DNA of 64,000 bases, taken from Acholeplasmatales bacterium (GTDB lineage: Bacteria > Bacillota_I > Bacilli_A > ML615J-28 > CAG-313). The translations under genes and the position numbers were made by a program. Under the pieces are notes generated by a model, which was not told where the DNA came from, did not search any database, and saw nothing but the letters and a program-made list of their open reading frames with translations. Where the stretch lies: contig DPOU01000024.1 in the NCBI GenBank assembly GCA_003539625.1, forward strand, positions 44,797 through 108,796, read 5' to 3'. The first letter of the stretch is position 1; each line of letters starts with the position of its first letter. Positions 1 to 8,509 of the stretch are shown here, in pieces.

Positions 1-2077
1 AAACGTTTCTCTTACAGAAAAGAATCAAATAAAGTTAAATTATGAGGCAGAAGAATCAATCACAACAACGCTTAGAACAATTCTAACGGTTGAAGCAAAA
101 TTAGACAATGGAGTTACGCTAACAAAAACGATTGCCATATCACTTGTTCCTGGATATGGATACAAATATACATTCAATACTGTAAAAGTTACTTTGTTAG
201 AAGGTGAAACAAAAACAATTACTTTAGGATATTTAGATCCCGATTTTATTGAAATAGCAGGAGATGCTTATGTATCAAATTACTACTTAAAAAATGGTAA
301 CGCAATGATTATTCAAAATCGAACCTCTCGTAATAAATTTGATATCTTTGGTCATAAGGTTGGAACCGATACTGCTTATTTTGTTATTTATGATCAAGTT
401 GTAGAAGTAGAAATTACTATTAATGATAAAAATAATAATAATAGAATCGTTCAATTTGATTTCTTAGAAGGAAGTAATTTATCTGTTTTGGCTAGTAATT
501 CAAAAACTTATTTGACTATTCCCGATGAATATTTAGATTTAAATTTTAACTTTATAGTTTTAGATAATGAGATCCTAACAATTGAAAGTGTTAATGAAAA
601 TAGACTTTCAATAAAAGGGTTAAAGGATGGTACTACACAAATATTTGCGTATGCTCAAAAAGACAATGTTTTCTATAATGCGGTAATAAATATTAAGATA
701 ATTACAACGCTACCTAGACTATATATAGTGTATGATAAAGAAGATACGACTAAATCACTTACAAAGTATGATACTATTAAGATTTCATACGATGCCTCTA
801 ATTTTGATTTTTCACAAAATACAATTTATAGATGGTATTTAAACGATGAATTAATTTATGATAATGTTAAAGAATTTGAAAGAAACTTCGATGAAGGTAT
901 CAATACATTAAAATTAGTAATAATTGACAGTGATAACAATATAGAATTAGAAACTACTCAACAATTAATGATTTCAAGCGTAGAAAATATTGAAAAAACT
1001 TTATCAATCAACGCTGATAAAATAATTTATGTAGACTTGCATCAAGGCAATTTTGAAATAAGTGCCTTGTTAGATGGAGTATTAGATCCTAATTATAAAT
1101 ATTTGTGGAGTATTTCTAATTCATCAGTTTGTAGAATTTCCATAAATGGAAATGAAAAAATAATCCTAGAACCGTTATATGTTGGTGAAGTAGATTTAAC
1201 TGTTATGACCAATATTTCTAAATATGAAGAAATATTTATTAAAAGTGAAATTAAAATCGTAGTAATTGAACCAACTTATAAAGTAATTGGTAATACTTTT
1301 ATTAAACCTAATACTGATCAAACTTTTGAATTCCTTGGTGATGGTAAAACAATATATAATTTAAAACCTATTCTAGAAATTGATGTTGATGGTCAAAAAT
1401 TTGAAGATTATACGATAAGTAATAAAGGAATTAAAATTAATAAAATAAAAAAAGGTAAATATTCAATTAATGCCAATATAAATGGCGAAACTGTTGAGTT
1501 AAATTTTGATGCCACTAATTTTAATCTCAAAGAAGTGGTCAAACTTGTTTTACCATATTTATTTGTTATATGTATTATTGTAATAGTAGTAACATTTGCT
1601 TTAAAAAAACATCTTAATAAACTAGATTGGACTAAACAAAAAATTAATAATCTTGATAAGTCAGTCGATAAAGTATTAAAGGATAAAAAAGTTACTAAGA
1701 AAGAAATTAAACATTTATTGAAAAATTCAAAAAAAGCTAAAAAAATGTTAACTTATTGTATTGATGAAGGAATTGATGAATTAAGTATTGTATTACCAAT
1801 AATTGATCAAATTATAATGATTCTAACCGCAACATTTAATACTGACGTTAAAGAAGAAACAATGTTAGTAATTGTAAATAATATTAAAAACAAAAACGTT
1901 TCAAGATTAGTAAAAGAGTTTACGATAATTAAAAATGAACGTGATGAGTTTGAACAAAAGAAAAAAGATGAAGATGAAGTAATTACTAAAAAACCTCAAA
2001 AAGAAAGAAATACTAAAGATAGTTATCGCGAATATTTAGAATTAAGTAAATATACTGAATCAGATAATGATGAATAA
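1..2077 (+). CDS. Ig-like-fold membrane-anchored surface protein (5' end outside window)
   Basis: The reading frame is open from the first bases of the window, so the gene is cut by the window edge. The TTG at 194 is not a convincing start because it has no Shine-Dalgarno and lies inside continuous coding sequence. The visible part is a chain of beta-rich segments resembling bacterial Ig-like (Big_2-type) domains. One transmembrane helix follows at about nt 1540-1605, then a Lys/Glu-rich tail of about 155 residues on the cytoplasmic side. There is no LPxTG signal. A surface or adhesion role is inferred. A terminator follows directly. Confidence 0.6.
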   Translation, partial: NVSLTEKNQIKLNYEAEESITTTLRTILTVEAKLDNGVTLTKTIAISLVPGYGYKYTFNTVKVTLLEGETKTITLGYLDPDFIEIAGDAYVSNYYLKNGNAMIIQNRTSRNKFDIFGHKVGTDTAYFVIYDQVVEVEITINDKNNNNRIVQFDFLEGSNLSVLASNSKTYLTIPDEYLDLNFNFIVLDNEILTIESVNENRLSIKGLKDGTTQIFAYAQKDNVFYNAVINIKIITTLPRLYIVYDKEDTTKSLTKYDTIKISYDASNFDFSQNTIYRWYLNDELIYDNVKEFERNFDEGINTLKLVIIDSDNNIELETTQQLMISSVENIEKTLSINADKIIYVDLHQGNFEISALLDGVLDPNYKYLWSISNSSVCRISINGNEKIILEPLYVGEVDLTVMTNISKYEEIFIKSEIKIVVIEPTYKVIGNTFIKPNTDQTFEFLGDGKTIYNLKPILEIDVDGQKFEDYTISNKGIKINKIKKGKYSINANINGETVELNFDATNFNLKEVVKLVLPYLFVICIIVIVVTFALKKHLNKLDWTKQKINNLDKSVDKVLKDKKVTKKEIKHLLKNSKKAKKMLTYCIDEGIDELSIVLPIIDQIIMILTATFNTDVKEETMLVIVNNIKNKNVSRLVKEFTIIKNERDEFEQKKKDEDEVITKKPQKERNTKDSYREYLELSKYTESDNDE

Positions 2078-2088
2078 AGACGTTTTAA

Positions 2089-2118
2089 GGCTTTGTATAA
2101 TATACAAGGTCTTTTTTT
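2089..2118 (+). terminator. Rho-independent terminator
   Basis: An 8-bp stem CTTTGTAT/ATACAAGG (one G-T pair) at 2091-2109 is followed by a run of seven T. It ends the upstream surface-protein transcript. Confidence 0.85.
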
Positions 2119-2152
2119 AATAAAAAGCAAATAGGTTTATAAGCAATCCAAT

Positions 2153-2180
2153 TTGATAAAAACAGAAAATATGGTATATT
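2153..2180 (+). promoter_or_regulatory. SigA-type promoter for the ABC exporter
   Basis: TTGATA (2153-2158), a 16-bp spacer, then TATATT (2175-2180) with an extended TG motif. An AAGGAG ribosome site follows before the ATG at 2212. Confidence 0.7.
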
Positions 2181-2211
2181 ATAAATATATTTGTGAAAGG
2201 AGATAACCTAA

Positions 2212-2913
2212 ATGGCATTTATTGAATTAAATGATATATGTAAAGATTATGGTACAAAAGAAACAAAAATAACTGCTTTAAATCACATATCTTTTACACT
2301 AGAAAAAAATGAATTGGTTGTAATTCTTGGCGCAAGTGGAGCTGGAAAATCAACGTTACTAAATATATTGGGTGGTATGGATTTTGCCACGAGTGGATCA
2401 TATCGAGTAAATGGAAGAGAAATTACGACTCTTAACGAAAAAGAAATGGCATTGTTTAGAAGAAATAATGTTGGATTTGTTTTTCAATTTTATAATTTGA
2501 TGCCTAATTTAACCGCTCTTGAAAATGTTATGTTATCATCAAACCATGTTAGCAATTCAATTAATCCTAAAACAGCATTAGAAATGGTAGGACTAAAAGA
2601 TAGAATTAATAACTTCCCTTCGAACCTAAGTGGTGGTGAACAACAAAGGGTATCTATAGCTAGAGCGATTGCTAAAAAGCCTGAGATTTTACTTTGTGAT
2701 GAACCAACGGGAGCACTCGATAGTAAAACGGGTAAATCAATTCTAAAAATATTAAAGGACATTAGTCAAACTGGTGAACAATGTGTAATTGTTGTTACCC
2801 ACAATGCGAATATTGCAAAAGTTGCTAATCGAGTAATTCGTTTAAGCGATGGAAAAATTATTAGCAATGTGAAAAATGAAAATGTTCTTGATATAGAGGA
2901 TATCGAATGGTAA
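2212..2913 (+). CDS. ABC transporter ATP-binding protein (MacB/LolD type)
   Basis: This is the ATPase of an efflux or lipoprotein-type ABC system. Walker A is GASGAGKST (about residues 40-48), the Q-loop lies near FVFQFYNLMP, the signature is LSGGEQQRVSIARA, and Walker B is ILLCDEPTGALD. The length of 233 aa is normal for the MacB/LolD/FtsE class. It has a strong ribosome site and its own promoter, and it overlaps the permease gene by 7 nt, so the two are translationally coupled. The substrate cannot be read from the sequence; antimicrobial-peptide or lipoprotein export is typical of the family. Confidence 0.93.
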   Translation: MAFIELNDICKDYGTKETKITALNHISFTLEKNELVVILGASGAGKSTLLNILGGMDFATSGSYRVNGREITTLNEKEMALFRRNNVGFVFQFYNLMPNLTALENVMLSSNHVSNSINPKTALEMVGLKDRINNFPSNLSGGEQQRVSIARAIAKKPEILLCDEPTGALDSKTGKSILKILKDISQTGEQCVIVVTHNANIAKVANRVIRLSDGKIISNVKNENVLDIEDIEW

Positions 2914-5264
2914 AAAGATCTATATTAGGAATAAAAGTAGCAAGAGAAATCAAAAGCAATTGGAAACAATATTTATCAGTAATTTTGATTGCGGCACTAG
3001 CTGTTACACTATTTACAGGTATATGGTCTAATTATCGAAGTTTTCAAGATAAGTTGAATACCATATACCAAGAATCTAATATGTGTGATGGTATCGTTAT
3101 GGTAAAAAATTATGACGAAGAAATTGAAAAGTATTTGCAATCTAAAGGATATGAATATCAAAAAAGATTATACTATCCAACAAGAGTAGATAATACCTCA
3201 ATTTATCTTGCTACATTTAAAGAAAGTGATAAATTAAATTTACCATACAAAGTAAACATTGAAAATGGTGTAAAAAAAGAAGTTTTGGTTGATAGAAATT
3301 TCTTAACTAAAACAAATCTTAAAGTTGGCGATTTAATTAAATTTAGTATTTCATTTGAAGCATATGACATTGATATTAGTTTACCAATCAGTGGAACAAT
3401 GAATCATCCTGAATCACTAGAAAATGCTACATACAATGCATCTTTTGTTTATGTAAATCAAGAAGCTCTAATTGAAGAAATTGTAAATTCTTTAGCACCT
3501 GAAATAAAAAATTTAATAACGACAATATTTAAAACTACTCCAGAAGAATATATTACCGAAAAACTTGAAAGTTCATATAATCAATATCTTATCAAAAGCG
3601 AAAATATTGAAAATCTTTTAAGCACAATTAAAGGAAACTATAAAGATAACGATAATTTTGTTTATGCTTTAAAAACTAGTGAATTACCATCTAATATAAC
3701 GATTGAAGCTGATGTTTTACAGGCTAAGAAACTATTATATATTTTTCCAGTAATCTTTTATTTAGTTGCAATATTAATAATACTAACATCTATTTCTCAA
3801 CTAATCAATCGTGAACAAAAAAATATTGGAATATTAAAAGCTCTAGGTTATTCAAAATCGGAAATAATATGGCATTATACTAATATATTCATAGTACTTG
3901 GTTTAATTGGTTCGGTTATTGGAATAATTTTAGGACCAACTATTATACCTAATGTAATGGCTATGAAATATAATATTTTATATCAATTACCAAAAATTAA
4001 AACTCATTTCTTTAGATTTGAATATTTACTAAGTATGCTGATATTACTAATTATTATTGTCTCTACAAGTTTAATTGCCTGTCATGATTCAGTAAGAAAA
4101 GTACCGGCTGAAAGTTTACGAGGAGATAATGCGGTAAAAATGAAATTGTCATTTTTATCTAAAATTAGTTTCTTCAAAAAAATGCCACTTTCTATCTTAA
4201 TGGCATTTAGAAATATGAAACGTAAATTTAGTAGAACCTTAATGGTAATACTAGGAGTATTAGGATGTACAGCATTACTTGCATGTGGTTTTGGGATTGA
4301 AGACACTATCAACTATGGTTTAGACTTGGAATTAGAGGACTATATTCCATATGATATTTCAGCAACTTATTCTGCAAATCAATCTTTTGAAGATACTATT
4401 AGTAAAATAGATCATGTTAAATATGTTGATGAATACGCAAAATATAGTGTAAACTTGACAGGTAAGAATGTTATAAGTTCATATGTTTATTTATTACCCG
4501 AAAAATCATTTATTTTTAAACCAGATTACAATAATGATGATTGTTTAATATCAAGTAAAGTTGCGAAAAAATTAGGATGTAGTAGTGGAGATGCTATAAC
4601 ATTTATTTATGATGGAAAGCAATACACAGTAACTATTACTAAAGTAGTTGATTTTTGTATTAGTCAAGGTATTTTTATATCAAAAAATTATTTTGAAAAC
4701 CAAGAACAAAAATTATCGTTTAAACCAACGGGATGTTGGGTAATGACTGATGATACTACTTACAATGAAGAAATCTCTAATCAAATAAAAGATATTGATG
4801 GAATAATAAGTTCAATGTCAATGGCTCAAACTCGTGAACATGCTAATAATACGATTGCCTCAATCAAGGTAATGACTTTGACTGTAAAAGTTTTTGCAAT
4901 ATTATTGGCAATAGTAGTATTATATAATTTAGCACTACTTAACTTCAAAGAACGTATCAAAGATATTGCAACATTGAAAGTTTTGGGATTCTCTAAATTA
5001 GAAATTGGTTCATCGTTTATAATTGAAATAATTACATTGACTTTCGTTGGTTCATTGATTGGATTATTGTTTGGAAAACCATTATTGATTGCGGTACTTT
5101 CAATTAATGAAAATCCCTTGTTATCATATATCTATTATATAAAACCAATATCATATATTCTTACTGTGCTTCTAACTTGTGGTACAAGTCTTTGTATTAA
5201 TCTATTCTTTGCGGGATTAACAAGAAAAGTACAAATGGTTGAATCTCTCAAATCAGTAGAATAA
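2907..5264 (+). CDS. ABC transporter permease with two FtsX domains
   Basis: A 785-aa permease partner of the preceding ATPase. An N-terminal membrane helix (about residues 18-40) is followed by a large extracytoplasmic domain. A first FtsX/MacB-type core with three helices lies at about 275-400. A second extracytoplasmic stretch comes next, then a second FtsX core at about 660-775. This is the long two-FtsX-domain architecture of Firmicutes exporters. The stop codon lies in the left arm of an inverted repeat shared with the convergent udk gene. Confidence 0.9.
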   Translation: MVKRSILGIKVAREIKSNWKQYLSVILIAALAVTLFTGIWSNYRSFQDKLNTIYQESNMCDGIVMVKNYDEEIEKYLQSKGYEYQKRLYYPTRVDNTSIYLATFKESDKLNLPYKVNIENGVKKEVLVDRNFLTKTNLKVGDLIKFSISFEAYDIDISLPISGTMNHPESLENATYNASFVYVNQEALIEEIVNSLAPEIKNLITTIFKTTPEEYITEKLESSYNQYLIKSENIENLLSTIKGNYKDNDNFVYALKTSELPSNITIEADVLQAKKLLYIFPVIFYLVAILIILTSISQLINREQKNIGILKALGYSKSEIIWHYTNIFIVLGLIGSVIGIILGPTIIPNVMAMKYNILYQLPKIKTHFFRFEYLLSMLILLIIIVSTSLIACHDSVRKVPAESLRGDNAVKMKLSFLSKISFFKKMPLSILMAFRNMKRKFSRTLMVILGVLGCTALLACGFGIEDTINYGLDLELEDYIPYDISATYSANQSFEDTISKIDHVKYVDEYAKYSVNLTGKNVISSYVYLLPEKSFIFKPDYNNDDCLISSKVAKKLGCSSGDAITFIYDGKQYTVTITKVVDFCISQGIFISKNYFENQEQKLSFKPTGCWVMTDDTTYNEEISNQIKDIDGIISSMSMAQTREHANNTIASIKVMTLTVKVFAILLAIVVLYNLALLNFKERIKDIATLKVLGFSKLEIGSSFIIEIITLTFVGSLIGLLFGKPLLIAVLSINENPLLSYIYYIKPISYILTVLLTCGTSLCINLFFAGLTRKVQMVESLKSVE

Positions 5265-5660
5265 AAAAACTCTTGATTTTTATAGGCCCTTTAAATTAGT
5301 TTAGGGTTTTAACACCTTTAAAGAAGTATTTGGTCAAAAAAATTAATTATTATTGTACATAGTCTCCAAAGCAGACAGTGAGTTAAAATAAAATTATTCA
5401 CTATTTATTTTGGAGATTTTTTATTATGGAAATGGAAATAAGTAAATAAAAGGAACAAAACATTTAAATTTATATTTTAAATACATTGTGTTTTATGTAT
5501 AGCATATCCTTTCTAGTGTTTACCTGAAGCATTAATAAATTTTTCTTCTATAATGAAAAAATGCCAATAAAAAAAGTTTAGGGTTACCCTAGACTTCTTT
5601 ATTGTTATATATTGACCCTAAACTGATTTATATAATCTTTTTAAACAAGAGTTTTTTATT
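5261..5660. repeat. Imperfect inverted-repeat element between convergent genes (possible MITE or IS relic)
   Basis: About 390 bp without a gene. The outer arms AAAAAACTCTTG (near 5264-5275) and CAAGAGTTTTTT (near 5646-5657) cover both stop codons and look like a bidirectional terminator stem. Inside lies a second inverted repeat: TAAATTAGTTTAGGGT (5292-5307) pairs with ACCCTAAACTGATTTA (5615-5630), and a further AAAGAAGT match lies inward. TTTAGGGT recurs near 5576 in a small hairpin. No transposase remains. This fits an insertion into the loop of a terminator. Confidence 0.5.
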
Positions 5661-6282
5661 GTAATTGTTTTAACTTGCTGAGTAGTATATCAAAGGCAAC
5701 ATCGTTGTGACCACCTTCGGGAATAATTATATCCGCAAATCTTTTTGATGGTTCAACAAAAGCAATGTGCATTGGACGAACTGATTCTAAATATTGATTT
5801 ACAACTGACTCTAAACTTCTGCCACGGTCTTGGATATCACGTTTAAGACGGCGAATGAAGCGAATATCATCAGGAGTATCAACAAAAATTTTAATGTCAA
5901 ATAATTTTCTAAGCCTTGGAATAGCAAAAGTAAGAATTCCTTCAACGATAATTATTTGAGCTGGTTCAATGTGTTCAGTTTCAGTCTTACGAGCTTGAAC
6001 AACAAAATCATATAAAGGTTTGTCAATGGCATTTCCATTTTTTAATTCATTGAGTTGTTTAATTAAATAGTCGGTATCATATGAATCAGGGTGGTCATAG
6101 TTAGCTTTGCCAGTTTCTGTACGTTGTACTTTATCTTTATTGTGATAATAGTCATCGATTTTAATTAAAGCAACAGTACCAGTTTTAATTGCTTCATCAT
6201 ATAAGCGATTAGCAATAGTAGTTTTACCAGAAGATGTTCCTCCAGCAATGCCAATAATTGTTGGTTTTTTTGTGTTTTGCAT
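5656..6282 (-). CDS. udk: Uridine kinase
   Basis: Phosphorylates uridine and cytidine in pyrimidine salvage. P-loop GIAGGTSSGKTT sits near the N-terminus, followed by the nucleoside-binding region with DDYYHNK and YDHPDSYD, and the phosphoribulokinase/uridine kinase fold throughout. I chose the ATG at 6282 and not the upstream ATG at 6294, because the ideal GGAGGA ribosome site lies between them, 5-6 nt before 6282. That gives about 208 aa, normal for Udk. It is convergent with the ABC permease. Confidence 0.95.
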   Translation of the reverse strand: MQNTKKPTIIGIAGGTSSGKTTIANRLYDEAIKTGTVALIKIDDYYHNKDKVQRTETGKANYDHPDSYDTDYLIKQLNELKNGNAIDKPLYDFVVQARKTETEHIEPAQIIIVEGILTFAIPRLRKLFDIKIFVDTPDDIRFIRRLKRDIQDRGRSLESVVNQYLESVRPMHIAFVEPSKRFADIIIPEGGHNDVAFDILLSKLKQLQ

Positions 6283-6311
6283 CAGTTCCTCCATATATTA
6301 AACTAGTTTGT

Positions 6312-6341
6312 ATTATATCACAATTTGTAAAATGATGTTAA
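6312..6341 (-). promoter_or_regulatory. Promoter for udk
   Basis: On the minus strand TTAACA, an 18-bp spacer, then TATAAT (6317-6312) with an extended TG motif, about 30 nt before the udk start. Confidence 0.6.
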
Positions 6342-6380
6342 TAATTAGCCATTTTTCTTTTTTTTAGAAACGTTTTATAG

Positions 6381-6386
6381 TATAAT
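6381..6386 (+). promoter_or_regulatory. -10 element for the amidase cluster
   Basis: A perfect TATAAT about 38 nt upstream of the amidase ATG. No good -35 is visible at the proper distance. Confidence 0.45.
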
Positions 6387-6423
6387 TATACCAAAGACAA
6401 TAATGGATAAAAGAAGGTAAATT

Positions 6424-7566
6424 ATGAAAAAAATTGATGAATTAGTAACTATCTTAAAAGAAGCTAACGAGAATAATGTTTGGCATAAAACCATAACCGC
6501 ATATGGTTATCAATTTGATTATGATACTGTTGTGTATGCTAGTGTATCAAAATATTGGTTTGGCAAAAATGAGATAGAGGAATTTATATGTCCACTAAAT
6601 TCTGAAAGTGACAATAACAATAGACCTGGAACTAAAAAAGAAAGTACAGAATATATAACTGTTCATGATACCGCATCTTCAAAAGATACCGCCGATGAAT
6701 ATGCTCATGCAAAATACGTAACTAATGGTGGTGGTGGCACTAGTTGGCACTATTCAGTAGGTTCAAAAATGGCATGCCATCAAGTACCTGATGATGAGGT
6801 AGCATATCATGCGGGAGACTCACTTGATGTAAGATTTGAATTATTTAATACTAATGTTTCAGGAACTAATAAAAACCCTACTATTACTATAAATGATGGC
6901 TTTTATTATATTGATGGTATTAAATCATCAATAAAAGTACCTCAAGTAAGTTTTGAATATCGAAATGATGAATTAGTATATGCATCAGATGGCGTAAAAC
7001 AAGGAAGAAAAGCCCCTAAAGATGCCAAAGAAGGAAGAACTGATATTGTTTTGACTACTGCCGATATAAATGATGCCGGAATAAGAATAGATCTAAAGGG
7101 TGATGGATATTATTATATTGGCCCTACATATTACAATGCTAGTTTTGGAAAAATTGCTAATCGTGGTGGGAACTTAAATAGCATTGGTATTGAAACAATG
7201 ATTAATCAAGGTTCAAACTTAATGAGAACTTGGCACCGTTGTGCAAAGCTAGTTGCTAATTTATTGGTTGATAATAACCTAGATCCATCAAGAGTTAAAC
7301 CACATCATTTCTTTAGTGGTAAACCTTGTCCTAATACACTTAGAACTAATGGATTGTGGAATTATTTTATGGAATGTGTAAATACTGAATATAAAATAAG
7401 AAAAGACTTTAGTGATATAAAAATTGAATTAATCAATCATTCGCAAGGATTATTAGAAGATGGCTTAATTGATCAAGATCATCTTAATAAAAATGTATCA
7501 TATACAGTTAAATTAACTGATGATAAAGAAACTAGAATAATTGAATTACACAATAAGGTTGAATAG
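6424..7566 (+). CDS. N-acetylmuramoyl-L-alanine amidase (Amidase_2 / T7-lysozyme type)
   Basis: A zinc amidase cutting the MurNAc-L-Ala bond of peptidoglycan. The first ligand His is in YITVHDTASS (about residue 77), SWHYSVG follows, and the last two ligands are in PHHFFSGKPCP, matching the H-x7-C arrangement of T7 lysozyme. The usual compact domain is interrupted by an insertion of about 80 residues (around 140-215). No signal peptide is visible, so it may act on recycled wall fragments in the cytosol or be released another way. It is the first gene of a four-gene envelope cluster and ends 1 nt before the next start. Confidence 0.85.
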   Translation: MKKIDELVTILKEANENNVWHKTITAYGYQFDYDTVVYASVSKYWFGKNEIEEFICPLNSESDNNNRPGTKKESTEYITVHDTASSKDTADEYAHAKYVTNGGGGTSWHYSVGSKMACHQVPDDEVAYHAGDSLDVRFELFNTNVSGTNKNPTITINDGFYYIDGIKSSIKVPQVSFEYRNDELVYASDGVKQGRKAPKDAKEGRTDIVLTTADINDAGIRIDLKGDGYYYIGPTYYNASFGKIANRGGNLNSIGIETMINQGSNLMRTWHRCAKLVANLLVDNNLDPSRVKPHHFFSGKPCPNTLRTNGLWNYFMECVNTEYKIRKDFSDIKIELINHSQGLLEDGLIDQDHLNKNVSYTVKLTDDKETRIIELHNKVE

Positions 7567-7567
7567 T

Positions 7568-8509
7568 ATGGCATATGTAGTTACAGGCGCAACAGGCCAC
7601 ATTGGAAATAATTTAGTAAAAAGGTTAATTGGATTAAATCAAAAAGTTAGAATACTAACAAGAAGAGTGGATGAATCAATAGATAATTTACAAGCTGAAT
7701 ATAAAATAGGTGATGTTTTTAATCGTGAATTCTTACTTGAAAATATCAACTCTGAAGATGTAGTTATTCATCTTGCGGGAGTAATTGATGTTAAAAATAA
7801 CAAAAAAGAACAAACCATGAAAATAAACTATGAAGGTACAAAATTAATAACTGATATTTGTATTGAAAAGAAAGTTAAACGTTACATTTATTTTAGTAGT
7901 GTTGATTGTATCTATAAAGAAAATGATGAAGAAGTATTTGAACCAACAAAAATATATCCCGATAAGTTTATTGATAACTATAGTCATAGTAAAGCCCTTG
8001 CTACTGAATATGTTATGGAGGCTCGTACAAATACCGATATACCGATTAATATTGTTTATCCTTCTGCTGTAATTGGCACAAATGATTTTAAACCATCATC
8101 AATTGGCAACGTAGTTAGCGATATTATTGATGGAAAAATGCAATTTGGAATAAAGGGTGGCTATAACTTTGTAGATGTTGATGATGTGGTTAATGCAACA
8201 ATATCGATAATTAATAATGAACTAGAAGGTGACTATTTATTAACTGGTACCAATGTTACAGTCTACGAATTATATGATAAAGTAAATGAGCAATTAAATA
8301 GAAAGAAAAAAACAATGCATATCCCATTGTTTATTGTTAAATTATTTATCCCATTTACACCATATCTATCAAAATTTGTTTTAAAAACAATTATGGAAAA
8401 TCACAATTACAATAATCAAAAAATGATAGAGATTTTAAAAATTCAACCTACTTCATTTGAAGACACCCTGAAAAAAACAATTAAATTTTTTGAGGAAAGA
8501 AAAAAATGA
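7568..8509 (+). CDS. NAD(P)-dependent epimerase/dehydratase (extended SDR)
   Basis: The Rossmann motif VTGATGHIGNN is at the extreme N-terminus when the ATG at 7568 is used; the longer reading from 7541 only overlaps the amidase gene. A YSHSK sequence (YxxxK) supplies the catalytic Tyr and Lys. It resembles atypical or extended SDRs acting on nucleotide sugars or steroid-like substrates. The substrate is unknown. The stop overlaps the next start (ATGA), so it is coupled to the GHL10 lipoprotein gene. Confidence 0.85.
   Translation: MAYVVTGATGHIGNNLVKRLIGLNQKVRILTRRVDESIDNLQAEYKIGDVFNREFLLENINSEDVVIHLAGVIDVKNNKKEQTMKINYEGTKLITDICIEKKVKRYIYFSSVDCIYKENDEEVFEPTKIYPDKFIDNYSHSKALATEYVMEARTNTDIPINIVYPSAVIGTNDFKPSSIGNVVSDIIDGKMQFGIKGGYNFVDVDDVVNATISIINNELEGDYLLTGTNVTVYELYDKVNEQLNRKKKTMHIPLFIVKLFIPFTPYLSKFVLKTIMENHNYNNQKMIEILKIQPTSFEDTLKKTIKFFEERKK

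Noticed and set aside
5425..5450. Short ORF starting ATGGAAATGG inside the inverted-repeat element
   Set aside because: Seven codons, no ribosome site.
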